Positions 1-6,362 of a stretch of DNA of 8,740 nt are shown piece by piece. The position numbers and the translations under genes were made by a program. Source of the DNA: Oscillospiraceae bacterium. GTDB lineage: Bacteria > Bacillota > Clostridia > Oscillospirales > Ruminococcaceae. The notes under the pieces are model-generated. The model worked only from the letters and a program-made list of their open reading frames with translations, ran no database searches and had not been told where the DNA came from. The DNA lies in contig CAAGDZ010000012.1 of assembly GCA_900768735.1 (NCBI GenBank), positions 1 through 8,740 on the forward strand. Reading direction: 5' to 3'. Position 1 is the first letter of the stretch. Every line of letters starts with the position of its first letter.

Positions 1-24
1 AAGCAGTACATATAGGAGAATAAG

Positions 25-49
25 TTTGAAAAATCGCTGATTTTTCAAA
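25..49. repeat. Perfect 11-bp inverted repeat, 3-nt loop
   Basis: TTTGAAAAATC at 25-35 is the exact reverse complement of GATTTTTCAAA at 39-49, with a 3-nt loop. It would form a compact A/T-rich hairpin in RNA of either strand. No uridine tract follows, so it is not a standard terminator on the plus strand. Together with the next hairpin it fills most of the leader ahead of the ABC operon. It could be part of a dispersed intergenic repeat or a leader RNA structure; the window alone cannot decide. Confidence 0.75.
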
Positions 50-55
50 GCCGTT

Positions 56-88
56 GTTTGTGCCTCGGCAAATCCTCTCGGCACAAAC
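56..88. repeat. Perfect 9-bp inverted repeat with 15-nt loop in ABC operon leader
   Basis: GTTTGTGCC at 56-64 pairs exactly with GGCACAAAC at 80-88. CTCGGCA occurs twice (64-70 and 77-83) and TGCCTC twice (61-66 and 89-94), so several mutually exclusive pairings are possible, for example 80-83 with either 61-64 or 89-92. The element ends about 10 nt before the Shine-Dalgarno of the ABC ATPase gene. The pairing is read directly from the bases; any regulatory role is inference. Confidence 0.7.
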
Positions 89-97
89 TGCCTCAAT

Positions 98-105
98 AGG
101 AAGGA
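98..105 (+). promoter_or_regulatory. Ribosome binding site of ABC ATPase gene
   Basis: AGGAAGGA is a strong Shine-Dalgarno sequence. An in-frame ATG at 106 touches it directly and is too close to be used. The next in-frame ATG at 118 lies 12 nt downstream, somewhat long but workable, so it decides the start at 118. Confidence 0.65.
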
Positions 106-117
106 ATGTTCATAATT

Positions 118-822
118 ATGCTCCGGATCAGAGATATTTCTAAAAGATACAAGGAAAAGCTCGCTCTGGACAGCGTTTCGCTGACGATAGACAAGGGTAT
201 AAACACCATACTCGGCGCAAACGGCGCGGGAAAGTCCACCCTGCTCGGCATAATATCCGGCGCGGTTTTGCAAAGCGGCGGAGAGGTGCTGTTTCGCGGC
301 GAGGAGATACACGCCATGGGACAGCGCTACCGCGAAAAGATAGCCATGCTTTTCCAGTCACAGCCATACTTCGGCTCGTCCACCGTCAGAGAATATATGC
401 GGTACAACGGTACGCTCAAAGGAATACCGCCAAAAGAGCTTGAAGCCGCCTGCGACAGCGCGCTCGATATGCTCGGCGTACTGCCGTACAAGAAATACCG
501 TATGTCAAAGCTGTCGGGCGGTCTGCGCCAGCGTGTGTTCATAGCTCAGACGGTGATGGCAAAACCTGAGCTTATCATACTTGATGAGCCTAGCGCGGGA
601 CTTGACATAACCCAGCGCAGTGAGCTGAAAGACATTATAAAGGCTCTTGGAAAGACCTGCGCCGTGATTATCTCCACTCATATTGTATCTGACATAGAGG
701 ACATAACCGACAGGCTGTTTATACTCGATAAGGGCAGACTGCTGTATTCGGGTGATACATCGGATGCAAAGGGAAATCTGACCGATTTTTATCTCGGACT
801 TGTGGGAGAAAAGCATGATTAG
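118..822 (+). CDS. ABC transporter ATP-binding protein
   Basis: This 234-residue cytoplasmic nucleotide-binding subunit should power the two membrane proteins encoded directly downstream. All ABC ATPase motifs are intact: Walker A GANGAGKST (residues 33-41), Q-loop glutamine near residue 80, signature LSGGLRQR (132-139), Walker B LIILDEP with catalytic Glu157 (152-158), D-loop SAGLD (159-163) and switch His188. The length is normal for a single-domain ATPase of an ABC-2 type exporter. Its stop codon overlaps the next gene by 8 bp, so the proteins are probably translationally coupled. The start was set at 118 because ATG 106 abuts the Shine-Dalgarno. The substrate cannot be deduced; peptide, lipid or drug export is possible. 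No promoter is visible in the 117 bases upstream, so transcription may start outside the window. Confidence 0.93.
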   Translation: MLRIRDISKRYKEKLALDSVSLTIDKGINTILGANGAGKSTLLGIISGAVLQSGGEVLFRGEEIHAMGQRYREKIAMLFQSQPYFGSSTVREYMRYNGTLKGIPPKELEAACDSALDMLGVLPYKKYRMSKLSGGLRQRVFIAQTVMAKPELIILDEPSAGLDITQRSELKDIIKALGKTCAVIISTHIVSDIEDITDRLFILDKGRLLYSGDTSDAKGNLTDFYLGLVGEKHD

Positions 823-2074
823 GGCGACGATAAAAAGCGAGCTTTTCCGCGTGGTATTTGCGGCGGCTATGGTGTTTGCGGCGGCTTTTCTGTATCTTTA
901 TTCAGCCGATTCGGACTATAAAGAATACAGCGCAGACGAGAAAAACTATCTTGCGCAGCATAGCGAAACGGCGGGTTTTATTTCTTCACTTACCGCGGAT
1001 ACTCAAAAAGCGACCGATACATATTTTTCTATCCATAATCTCGAAGGCTATTATGATGAAAACAACCGCCCCACTGATGATTTACTGGCTTCGCTTGCGG
1101 GCGAGCATTCGTTCGGTAAAGCAGAACTGCTCTGGCGCACACAGCAGTATAACAGCGCGGGCTTTGCCACGAAAACCAAGCTGCGCGATTACGATTTTTT
1201 CAGATATATGTCGGACGCTTATCTCCCGACCCTTGACTATAAGCGCTTTGTGAGCGACAGCACAGCACGAAACGAGGCGCTTTTGCAAAAGTCACATTCG
1301 TCAGCCGAGGATAAAATCATATCCGAGTGCGAAATAGCTTTCCTGTCCTCGATGCCGCAGGAACTGCCGTATACCGCAAGCGTATGCGGGGTGAATATCT
1401 TTGCTCCGATGTTCTCAAAGGATGGGATTTTTGCGTTTTTCATCGTTCTGATTTCGTTCGGTATGTTCACAAAATACAAGCAGTCGCGGTACATGGATTA
1501 TATAAAGACCACAAAATGCGGCGCGAAAAAATTCTGTATGGGACAGTATGCGGCGTTCGCTCTGATTTTCACCGCCGGCTATCTGCTGTACTGCGTTATG
1601 TACTTTCTGCTGACCCTGCTTTACACGTCGGATTTGTCGGTATTTGCACTTCCCATGCAGATTTGCGCGGAGGTGAGATATTCGGTACTGCCGCTGAATG
1701 TGGGGCAGTATCTTATGATTCTGTTTATTGTCAGGTATCTGTATTTTCTTGTCACGCTTTCGGTGTGCGCGCTTATATCTATGCTCTTGCCGCTTACCTA
1801 CGTTTCTATGGCTGTATGCGCCGCTGTCGGAGCGGTACCGCTTGTACTACGGCTTTTCGGGATTGAGGGTACGGCGGCACAGCTGCTTTGCGGTGACGTT
1901 ATCCCGTTTATTGACGGCGGGGATATAAGCGCCTGCTTTGGTACTGCCGTACCGGATATAATACTTGTCGCGGCGGCTTATCTCCTGATTTTTGCCGTAA
2001 TATCTGCCGCCTGCCTTATTTCGGGATTTTTACAATTCGGCGGCGGAAAAAGGACGGTGAAGCGCCATGCTTAA
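815..2074 (+). CDS. ABC-2 type permease-like membrane protein (first of two)
   Basis: This 419-residue integral membrane protein is probably one half of the permease for the upstream ATPase. It has one N-terminal membrane segment (about residues 10-30), an extracytoplasmic domain of about 170 residues, and then roughly five hydrophobic segments (about 204-222, 245-268, 297-325, 330-350 and 380-405). After the second segment a cytoplasmic stretch has the pattern R-x2-D-x4-TK-x-G-x-K (R225 to K238). The same pattern appears in the next gene and resembles the SK-x-GR-like loop of many ABC-2 permeases, which probably contacts the ATPase. ATG 815 is chosen over TTG 800 because GGGAG (804-808) sits 6 nt before it. 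The gene overlaps both neighbours, by 8 bp each. The family is inferred from topology and context; I do not recognise a named homologue. Confidence 0.85.
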   Translation: MIRATIKSELFRVVFAAAMVFAAAFLYLYSADSDYKEYSADEKNYLAQHSETAGFISSLTADTQKATDTYFSIHNLEGYYDENNRPTDDLLASLAGEHSFGKAELLWRTQQYNSAGFATKTKLRDYDFFRYMSDAYLPTLDYKRFVSDSTARNEALLQKSHSSAEDKIISECEIAFLSSMPQELPYTASVCGVNIFAPMFSKDGIFAFFIVLISFGMFTKYKQSRYMDYIKTTKCGAKKFCMGQYAAFALIFTAGYLLYCVMYFLLTLLYTSDLSVFALPMQICAEVRYSVLPLNVGQYLMILFIVRYLYFLVTLSVCALISMLLPLTYVSMAVCAAVGAVPLVLRLFGIEGTAAQLLCGDVIPFIDGGDISACFGTAVPDIILVAAAYLLIFAVISAACLISGFLQFGGGKRTVKRHA

Positions 2075-3143
2075 AGCTGTACTACGCTATGATTTTATAA
2101 AAAAGGCTCCCGTTTTTCTGCTTATGCTGTGCGTTATGCTCGGAGCGAAAATCTTTGCCGCAGGAGGCTTTGATACCGAAGCGGTGCAGATAGAAAACGA
2201 GCTTATCTGCGGCGCCGCAGGACTTTCACCCGCCGAAGCCGAAGAATATGTAAATCAGGCGACCGAGGAAATGCTGACGGAGATTATGACCCGCTACAGC
2301 GGTATAGTGCGCGAGGAAAAGGCGCAGAAGCTGACCGAGGTAAGCTCCGTGGCAGAGGGAAAAATCACCCTCTGCCTTACTCAGGCTTATGATAATATCG
2401 ACTGTGCAAACGGAAGTGAAACGCGCTTGACCCTGCCGACCGACTATTACACCGCGAATATCGGTGAATACAAAAATCTTTCTTATCCCGACGCTGTCGG
2501 CGGCAGGGCGTGGAACAACTTCTTCACTCTGCGCGGCCTTGACTTTGTAATGTATTTTGCCTTTATCTGCGTGGCTGTTGTTTTCGTAAGACCGTATGAG
2601 GAGCGGATATGCGATGCCGACAGGCTGACAAAATACGGTGTAAAATATCACCGCACGCGATTTATTTTCTTCCTGCTACTTATTATATCGGTGTGCGTTC
2701 TGAATTTCGCGGCCGATGTGATAATGAGCAATGTATTAGGCTCCGCCGCCGATATTTTCACGGCGAGCATAAGGGGACTTGAGCAGTTCTGCGACAGCTT
2801 TTCGGGTATGACGATTTTTCGGTATCTCGTTTTTTCTCTCATAATTCAGCTTTGCGGCACGGTCTGCGTGTACTGCTGTTTTTTCCTGCTTGCGCGCGGG
2901 ATAAAGGACTTGTACAGGTTCACGGTCATATCGGTTACCGCCATGCTGTTTTTAAATATAATCCACGTCACTCTGCCGGTACTGTCATGCTATATACCGC
3001 TCGGCGCGGCTGATATGGTGAGCGCGGTGTCGGACGCTGCGACTATATTCGGGGTGAACAGCGGAGTTGTTGTGCTTGCAGAGAATGTTGCTGCGGCTGT
3101 TGCGGTGAGTACGGTGACGTGGGGCAAGTGGGTGAGAAGGTAA
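2067..3143 (+). CDS. ABC-2 type permease-like membrane protein (second of two)
   Basis: This 358-residue membrane protein has the same plan as the previous gene: an N-terminal membrane segment (about 15-32), an extracytoplasmic domain of about 125 residues, then hydrophobic segments near 159-176, 195-217, 249-277, 283-312 and 332-353. Residues R180 to K193 repeat the R-x2-D-x4-TK-x-G-x-K pattern seen after the second membrane segment of its neighbour. This suggests the two are diverged paralogues forming a heterodimeric permease. The ATG overlaps the upstream stop by 8 bp (ATGCTTAA), and only a weak Shine-Dalgarno precedes it, which fits translational coupling. It is the last gene of the operon; a strong hairpin terminator begins within its stop codon. 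The transported substrate is unknown. Confidence 0.83.
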   Translation: MLKAVLRYDFIKKAPVFLLMLCVMLGAKIFAAGGFDTEAVQIENELICGAAGLSPAEAEEYVNQATEEMLTEIMTRYSGIVREEKAQKLTEVSSVAEGKITLCLTQAYDNIDCANGSETRLTLPTDYYTANIGEYKNLSYPDAVGGRAWNNFFTLRGLDFVMYFAFICVAVVFVRPYEERICDADRLTKYGVKYHRTRFIFFLLLIISVCVLNFAADVIMSNVLGSAADIFTASIRGLEQFCDSFSGMTIFRYLVFSLIIQLCGTVCVYCCFFLLARGIKDLYRFTVISVTAMLFLNIIHVTLPVLSCYIPLGAADMVSAVSDAATIFGVNSGVVVLAENVAAAVAVSTVTWGKWVRR

Positions 3144-3180
3144 AAATATCGGAGAGCCGCTCAGGCACTCCGATATTTTT
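3142..3180. terminator. Bidirectional intrinsic terminator between convergent operons
   Basis: AAAAATATCGGAG (3142-3154) and CTCCGATATTTTT (3168-3180) form a perfect 13-bp stem, and GCC/GGC inside the loop extends it. The stem ends in T5 on the plus strand and also in T5 on the minus strand. It overlaps the stop codon of the second permease gene and lies 11 nt past the end of the minus-strand pdaA-like gene, so it can serve both. Confidence 0.92.
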
Positions 3181-3191
3181 GCAAAATAATT

Positions 3192-3998
3192 TTATATCGC
3201 TCCTACCTCATACCCATTATCCATCCAATAATCGATTATCTCCGGCAGAAGCTCGGTATTTGTCTTAGACACCGCGTGCAGCAGATAAATCGCGCCGTTG
3301 TGCGTCGCCTTTGTTATCCTGTCAAATGCGGCGGATTTCTCCGGCTGGTTGTCCACGTTCCAATCGTTGTATGCAAACGACCACAGCACCGTATTATATC
3401 CCATATTCTTCGCGAGGCTCAGCGTCCGCTCGGAAAACTCGCCCATCGGCGGCCGTAATGTCTTTGTCCTATACCCGCCGAAATTGTCGGAAATATACTG
3501 CTCAAGGCGGTTTATCTCCTCGAAGAACTCATCATCCGAGCAGTCGGGGAGAGACGGGTGCGAGCAGGTGTGGTTGCCGACATTGTGACCCTCGTCAATC
3601 ATTCTTTTCACAAGCTCGGGGTTCGACTTTACATAATCAAGCGTTACATAGAATGTCGCGCTGACCTTCTTTTCCTTCAGCGTGTCGAGTATCTCGGCTG
3701 TATAGCCGTTTTCATACCCCTCGTCAAAGGTAAGGTATATCTTCTTTTCGTCCTTGTCGCCGATAAATACGCCGCCTAGCGCGCCGTACTGCTCCTGCGC
3801 CCTGACTGCGCCCACCGGCCGGTTTTCGCTGTCTACCTCGTAGCCTTGACCGTAGCCTACCTTTGTATTGTGTGTTGACGCGGCAAGCGCCGCCTTTTCT
3901 CCGTCTGATACTCCGACGCCGCTCTGCGCCTTGTCAGCACAGCCGTACAGCAGTACAGCCGCAAACAGCAGCGCGGCGGCTCTGGTTAGCTTTTTCAA
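3192..3998 (-). CDS. pdaA: PdaA-type polysaccharide deacetylase, predicted lipoprotein
   Basis: This is a carbohydrate esterase 4 (NodB-fold) de-N-acetylase of 268 residues. In Bacillus subtilis, PdaA removes the acetyl group from muramic acid on the way to the muramic delta-lactam of spore cortex. Visible motifs are TFDEGYENG (90-98; Asp92 as catalytic base), HTCSH (133-137; the two His as metal ligands), RPPMGEFS (172-179), LWSFAYNDW (195-203) and YLLHAVS (228-234). TFD-x-GYENGYT and the RPP-x-G-x-FSE stretch match PdaA better than generic deacetylases; PdaA has Asn where Glu93 stands here. The N-terminus has KK, a hydrophobic core and a lipobox LYGC (Cys20), so it is probably anchored outside the membrane. 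The start is TTG 3998, with AAAAGGAG 8 nt upstream; the upstream in-frame GTG (4007) overlaps that Shine-Dalgarno. It is downstream of ireB. A vegetative peptidoglycan deacetylase role is the alternative. Confidence 0.88.
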   Translation of the reverse strand: MKKLTRAAALLFAAVLLYGCADKAQSGVGVSDGEKAALAASTHNTKVGYGQGYEVDSENRPVGAVRAQEQYGALGGVFIGDKDEKKIYLTFDEGYENGYTAEILDTLKEKKVSATFYVTLDYVKSNPELVKRMIDEGHNVGNHTCSHPSLPDCSDDEFFEEINRLEQYISDNFGGYRTKTLRPPMGEFSERTLSLAKNMGYNTVLWSFAYNDWNVDNQPEKSAAFDRITKATHNGAIYLLHAVSKTNTELLPEIIDYWMDNGYEVGAI

Positions 3999-4039
3999 AA
4001 AAATCACTCCTTTTCGGTTTTAGTTTCCGAAAAGGAGCG
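3997..4039 (-). promoter_or_regulatory. Terminator-like hairpin that contains the pdaA ribosome binding site
   Basis: On the minus strand CTCCTTTTCGG (4037-4027) pairs perfectly with CCGAAAAGGAG (4017-4007) around a 9-nt loop. The stem extends to 13 bp with one G-U and one C-G pair. One A and seven U's (4003-3997) follow, the layout of an intrinsic terminator. The 3' arm is also the pdaA Shine-Dalgarno, and the U tract runs into its TTG start. The hairpin lies about 35 nt past the ireB stop. It may terminate ireB, hide the pdaA RBS, or both. Confidence 0.75.
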
Positions 4040-4072
4040 CCTGTTATGCTATGAAATTTAAGCCAATCTGAG

Positions 4073-4318
4073 TTACGAATTAAGATAGCTCTTTACCATA
4101 ATCTGGAGCAGCTCGTCGCGGTCAATGTGACGGATAAGACTGCGCGCGTTGTTGTATGTGGTTATGTATGTCGGATCCTCGGACAGTATATAACCAACAA
4201 GCTGATTTATTGGGTTGTAGCCCTTTTCTTTAAGTGCGGCATAAACCGTGGTAAGAATTTCCTTCATCTCGTTTTCTCGTTCGTCTTTAAGAGAAAACGG
4301 CATTGTTTTATCAATCAT
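4073..4318 (-). CDS. ireB: IreB family regulatory phosphoprotein (UPF0297)
   Basis: This 81-residue protein matches the IreB/YrzL family along its whole length, including the hallmark KEKGYNPINQLVGY-x-LS-x-DP-x-YIT stretch and the N-A-R-x-x-I motif near the C-terminus. In Enterococcus faecalis, IreB is a cytoplasmic substrate of the PASTA kinase IreK, phosphorylated on N-terminal threonines, and it modulates cephalosporin tolerance. A threonine is present here at residue 5. ATG 4318 has GAGAGG 7 nt upstream and gives the usual family length; the open frame extends further upstream only as non-homologous sequence. In many Firmicutes ireB sits with ruvX and a DUF1292 gene. Here it stands without them, next to a cell-wall deacetylase and divergent from a DivIVA-like gene. 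A consensus promoter lies about 140 bp upstream. Confidence 0.93.
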   Translation of the reverse strand: MIDKTMPFSLKDERENEMKEILTTVYAALKEKGYNPINQLVGYILSEDPTYITTYNNARSLIRHIDRDELLQIMVKSYLNS

Positions 4319-4347
4319 AATAAAGCCTCTCTTTCTGAAATTATACA

Positions 4348-4364
4348 GCGGCGTGGTACGCCGC
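4348..4364 (-). other. GC-rich hairpin in the ireB 5' leader
   Basis: GCGGCGT (4348-4354) and ACGCCGC (4358-4364) form a perfect 7-bp stem with a 3-nt loop. It lies about 30 nt upstream of the ireB start codon, within the roughly 130-nt leader predicted from the promoter at 4458-4486. No uridine tract follows, so it is not a terminator. Its function is unknown. Confidence 0.5.
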
Positions 4365-4457
4365 GAGCCGCGCCGAAAGTGATAAGCGGCGAAAATCTTC
4401 ATGCTTGGGCAGAGCGCTGTGCGCCGGATATAACTATTTTAACTCTGCCGCAGATTT

Positions 4458-4486
4458 ATTATACACCATTATGCGAAAAATTACAA
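4458..4486 (-). promoter_or_regulatory. Sigma-A type promoter for ireB
   Basis: Read on the minus strand, TTGTAA (4486-4481), a 17-nt spacer and a perfect TATAAT (4463-4458) form a near-consensus promoter. Transcription should start near 4451, leaving a leader of about 130 nt before the ireB ATG. It may also supply pdaA by read-through. Confidence 0.8.
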
Positions 4487-4496
4487 GAGCAGGCGT

Positions 4497-4577
4497 AAAA
4501 AAGTTGAAAATTTTTATTAAAATAGTACGCGATTTCACATTTTTTTGAAAAAAATATAAAATATCATCAATTTACTA
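4497..4577. other. AT-rich spacer between divergent promoters
   Basis: Almost entirely A/T with several runs of 4-7 identical bases, between the ireB promoter (minus) and the DivIVA-like gene promoter (plus). A-tracts here could act as UP elements or bent DNA for the promoter at 4578-4606. I see no coding region or convincing inverted repeat in it. Confidence 0.5.
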
Positions 4578-4606
4578 TTGAATTTGGTGAAAATTTTTGT
4601 TATAAT
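4578..4606 (+). promoter_or_regulatory. Sigma-A type promoter for the DivIVA-like gene
   Basis: TTGAAT (4578-4583), a 17-nt spacer and a perfect TATAAT (4601-4606). The predicted start near 4613 gives a leader of about 28 nt with AGGGGG (4625-4630) 10 nt before ATG 4641. This fixes the start codon, because the TTG at 4578 that opens the frame lies inside the -35 box. Confidence 0.85.
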
Positions 4607-4640
4607 GTATACAATTGAAGATTCAGGGGGTATTTACACA

Positions 4641-6344
4641 ATGGCTGACCAGAAAAAAGCAAGCGGCTCACAGAACGGTGAGTTCAAAACATCGCCTCTC
4701 GGATTTGATAAAGCCGAGGTTATGGCATACATAGTACAGCATAACAAGGCGAAGAAGGCTCTCCAGGAGGAGAATGAGCAACTCAAAAGAGCGCTTGAGG
4801 AAAAGGAAAATCAGGCGACAAGCGAGGAGCTTACCGCGGAGCTTGAAAAGAAAAAAGCCGACCTTGACGCGCAGATTATCGAAAGCCGCAAGCAGGTGCT
4901 TGACGAAAGACGCCGCACGGCACAGGTTGAAAAAGAGCTTCATGTTTTACAGGACAGATATAAAGAACTGGATAACCAGTTCACAGAATATAAAGAGCAC
5001 GCCGCTAAAAAGCTTGAAAAGGTTAAAAAATCCGGCGGTACGGTTGACCCCGCACAGCTTGCCGAGATTTCCGCAAAAGCTAACGCCGACGCAAACGCTA
5101 TTATAGACGACGCCAAGGCAAAGGCGGACGAGATTATTTCTGCGGCAAAGGCGTATTTTGCAGATACGGTAAAGAAATCCTATGATTATAAGCAGAACGT
5201 GCTTGCAAAGGCTGACGCCTTCGCAGAGAACGTTATATCCGAGAGCGGCGCGATTGCCGCGAGCGTCGATGTATTCGAGCTGCTTTCTTCTGTGGCCCAG
5301 CAGATAAACGACGCAGTAAATTCCGCTATCGATACTGCATCCGAAAAGGCAAAGCTTGCTGTAGAGCAGCCTGTTTCTTCCGATGAAAAGAAGCTTTCGG
5401 ACGACGAGGAGCTTTCTGCCGCAAGAGCAGAGCTTGAAAATATCGAGGGCTTTGATGAGAGCGCTCTTGAATCCTATGCTCCGATAGAAGTCGAGCCGTA
5501 CAGCTTTGAGCTTAAAGTATCCGATGCAGAAGCAGCGCCCGCTGCCGATGATACCGATGACGATGATGATGATTTAACTGGCGACAGCGGTCTGCTCAGC
5601 AGCTTTTCCGTTGTTTCCTCATCGACTGAGGACGACAGCATGAGCACATCAGCAGATACTTTCTCCGAAGAAGATATTGTTATTGATGTACCTGCCCCCG
5701 CTCCCGAGCCTGCTGCGGCTGTTACGGATGATTTCTCAGATTTACTTGCCGATGCACCCGCACCTGCCCCCGCTCCCGAAGCAAAGGCAGAGCCTGCGGC
5801 GGCAGAAGATGATTTCTCGGATTTACTCGCCGATGCACCCGCACCTGCACCCGCTCCCGAAGCAAAGGCAGAGCCTGCGGCAGCATCAGACGACTTTTCC
5901 GATTTACTTGCAGATGCTCCCGCTGAGCCTTCAAACCAGCGCACAGTAAGCAGAGAGGGCTACGGCACAATAAAGGAAAAGCTCAACGAAAGCCGTGCTA
6001 TGGGCGTTGCCGGCAAGGAAACCGATGCAAACGACCCGTGGAAAGAGCTTGAGGCTCAGATGAACGGCATGACGATTACTCCTCCTCCGAAACAACAGGC
6101 AGCGGCGGACGACGGTATGACCTCCTCGTTTGATGATGATATAGCTGATGCTCCGGCTGCTAAAAAGCAGGAAGATAAGATTGATATGTCCGATTATTCG
6201 TCAATGCTCAGCGAAAACGACAATATGAACACATCAGCCGCACAGTACGACCCGTCATGGGATCTGAAGATGATGGACGGTATTGTGGATGATGACGAGG
6301 ATGACGAAATGAGCAGCGATAACGTAGGCTTTTTCGACCTTTAA
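4641..6344 (+). CDS. DivIVA-like coiled-coil protein with acidic, repeat-bearing tail
   Basis: A 567-residue cytoplasmic protein, far longer than the usual 150-250 residues of DivIVA. Residues 15-31 (F-x5-GFDKAEVMAYI) resemble the DivIVA N-terminal motif F-x-GY-x-x-xEV-x-x-F-L, which in DivIVA binds membranes at poles and septa. A long charged coiled coil follows (about 33-130), then a second Ala/Lys-rich helical region (about 140-245) rich in KA-x-AD patterns. The rest looks disordered and strongly acidic, with a run of Asp near 303-312. It holds two full 27-residue repeats of DDFSDLLADAP followed by an Ala/Pro linker (363-389, 390-416) and a partial third (417-430), and ends in an acidic segment closing with GFFDL. 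It starts a plus-strand series with the fumarase subunit. A role as polar or septal scaffold is inferred from the N-terminus; a GpsB-like or other coiled-coil role is possible. Confidence 0.75.
   Translation: MADQKKASGSQNGEFKTSPLGFDKAEVMAYIVQHNKAKKALQEENEQLKRALEEKENQATSEELTAELEKKKADLDAQIIESRKQVLDERRRTAQVEKELHVLQDRYKELDNQFTEYKEHAAKKLEKVKKSGGTVDPAQLAEISAKANADANAIIDDAKAKADEIISAAKAYFADTVKKSYDYKQNVLAKADAFAENVISESGAIAASVDVFELLSSVAQQINDAVNSAIDTASEKAKLAVEQPVSSDEKKLSDDEELSAARAELENIEGFDESALESYAPIEVEPYSFELKVSDAEAAPAADDTDDDDDDLTGDSGLLSSFSVVSSSTEDDSMSTSADTFSEEDIVIDVPAPAPEPAAAVTDDFSDLLADAPAPAPAPEAKAEPAAAEDDFSDLLADAPAPAPAPEAKAEPAAASDDFSDLLADAPAEPSNQRTVSREGYGTIKEKLNESRAMGVAGKETDANDPWKELEAQMNGMTITPPPKQQAAADDGMTSSFDDDIADAPAAKKQEDKIDMSDYSSMLSENDNMNTSAAQYDPSWDLKMMDGIVDDDEDDEMSSDNVGFFDL
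5727..5930 (+). repeat. 81-bp in-frame tandem repeat in the DivIVA-like gene (2.5 copies)
   Basis: Units at 5727-5807 and 5808-5888 are almost identical, differing at a few third positions and at the last codons. A truncated 42-bp unit at 5889-5930 is more diverged at synonymous sites. Each encodes DDFSDLLADAP, and the full units add an Ala/Pro/Glu/Lys linker. The 81-bp period keeps the reading frame, so copy number could change by slippage without breaking the protein. Confidence 0.92.
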
Positions 6345-6362
6345 TTTATATGAATTTTCAGA

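Noticed and set aside
26..40. A possible leader peptide (TTG then three codons and TGA) with GGAG 7 nt upstream
   Set aside because: It is only four codons, lies inside the perfect hairpin and has a rare start codon; chance is the simpler explanation.
1327..1866. 179-residue plus-strand open frame in another frame of the first permease gene
   Set aside because: It is a shadow of a long membrane-protein gene; Cys/Arg-rich and without its own start signals.
4005..4007. GTG at 4007 as the pdaA start
   Set aside because: It overlaps the AAAAGGAG Shine-Dalgarno; TTG 3998 has proper 8-nt spacing and still gives a full lipoprotein signal.
4340..4345. A second TATAAT on the minus strand close to ireB
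   Set aside because: No acceptable -35 lies about 17 nt upstream, while the promoter at 4458-4486 has both boxes.
4127..4498. 123-residue plus-strand open frame overlapping ireB and its leader
   Set aside because: It is antisense to a clearly conserved gene and crosses the ireB promoter, with no homology I recognise.
5727..5930. Repeats considered as a CRISPR array
   Set aside because: The units are directly adjacent 81-bp coding repeats without spacers, in frame with the DivIVA-like protein.
5474..5944. 156-residue Ala/Ser/Gly-rich open frame on the minus strand opposite the DivIVA-like gene
   Set aside because: It is the mirror of the repeat-rich acidic coding region, low in complexity, with no ribosome binding site or promoter.
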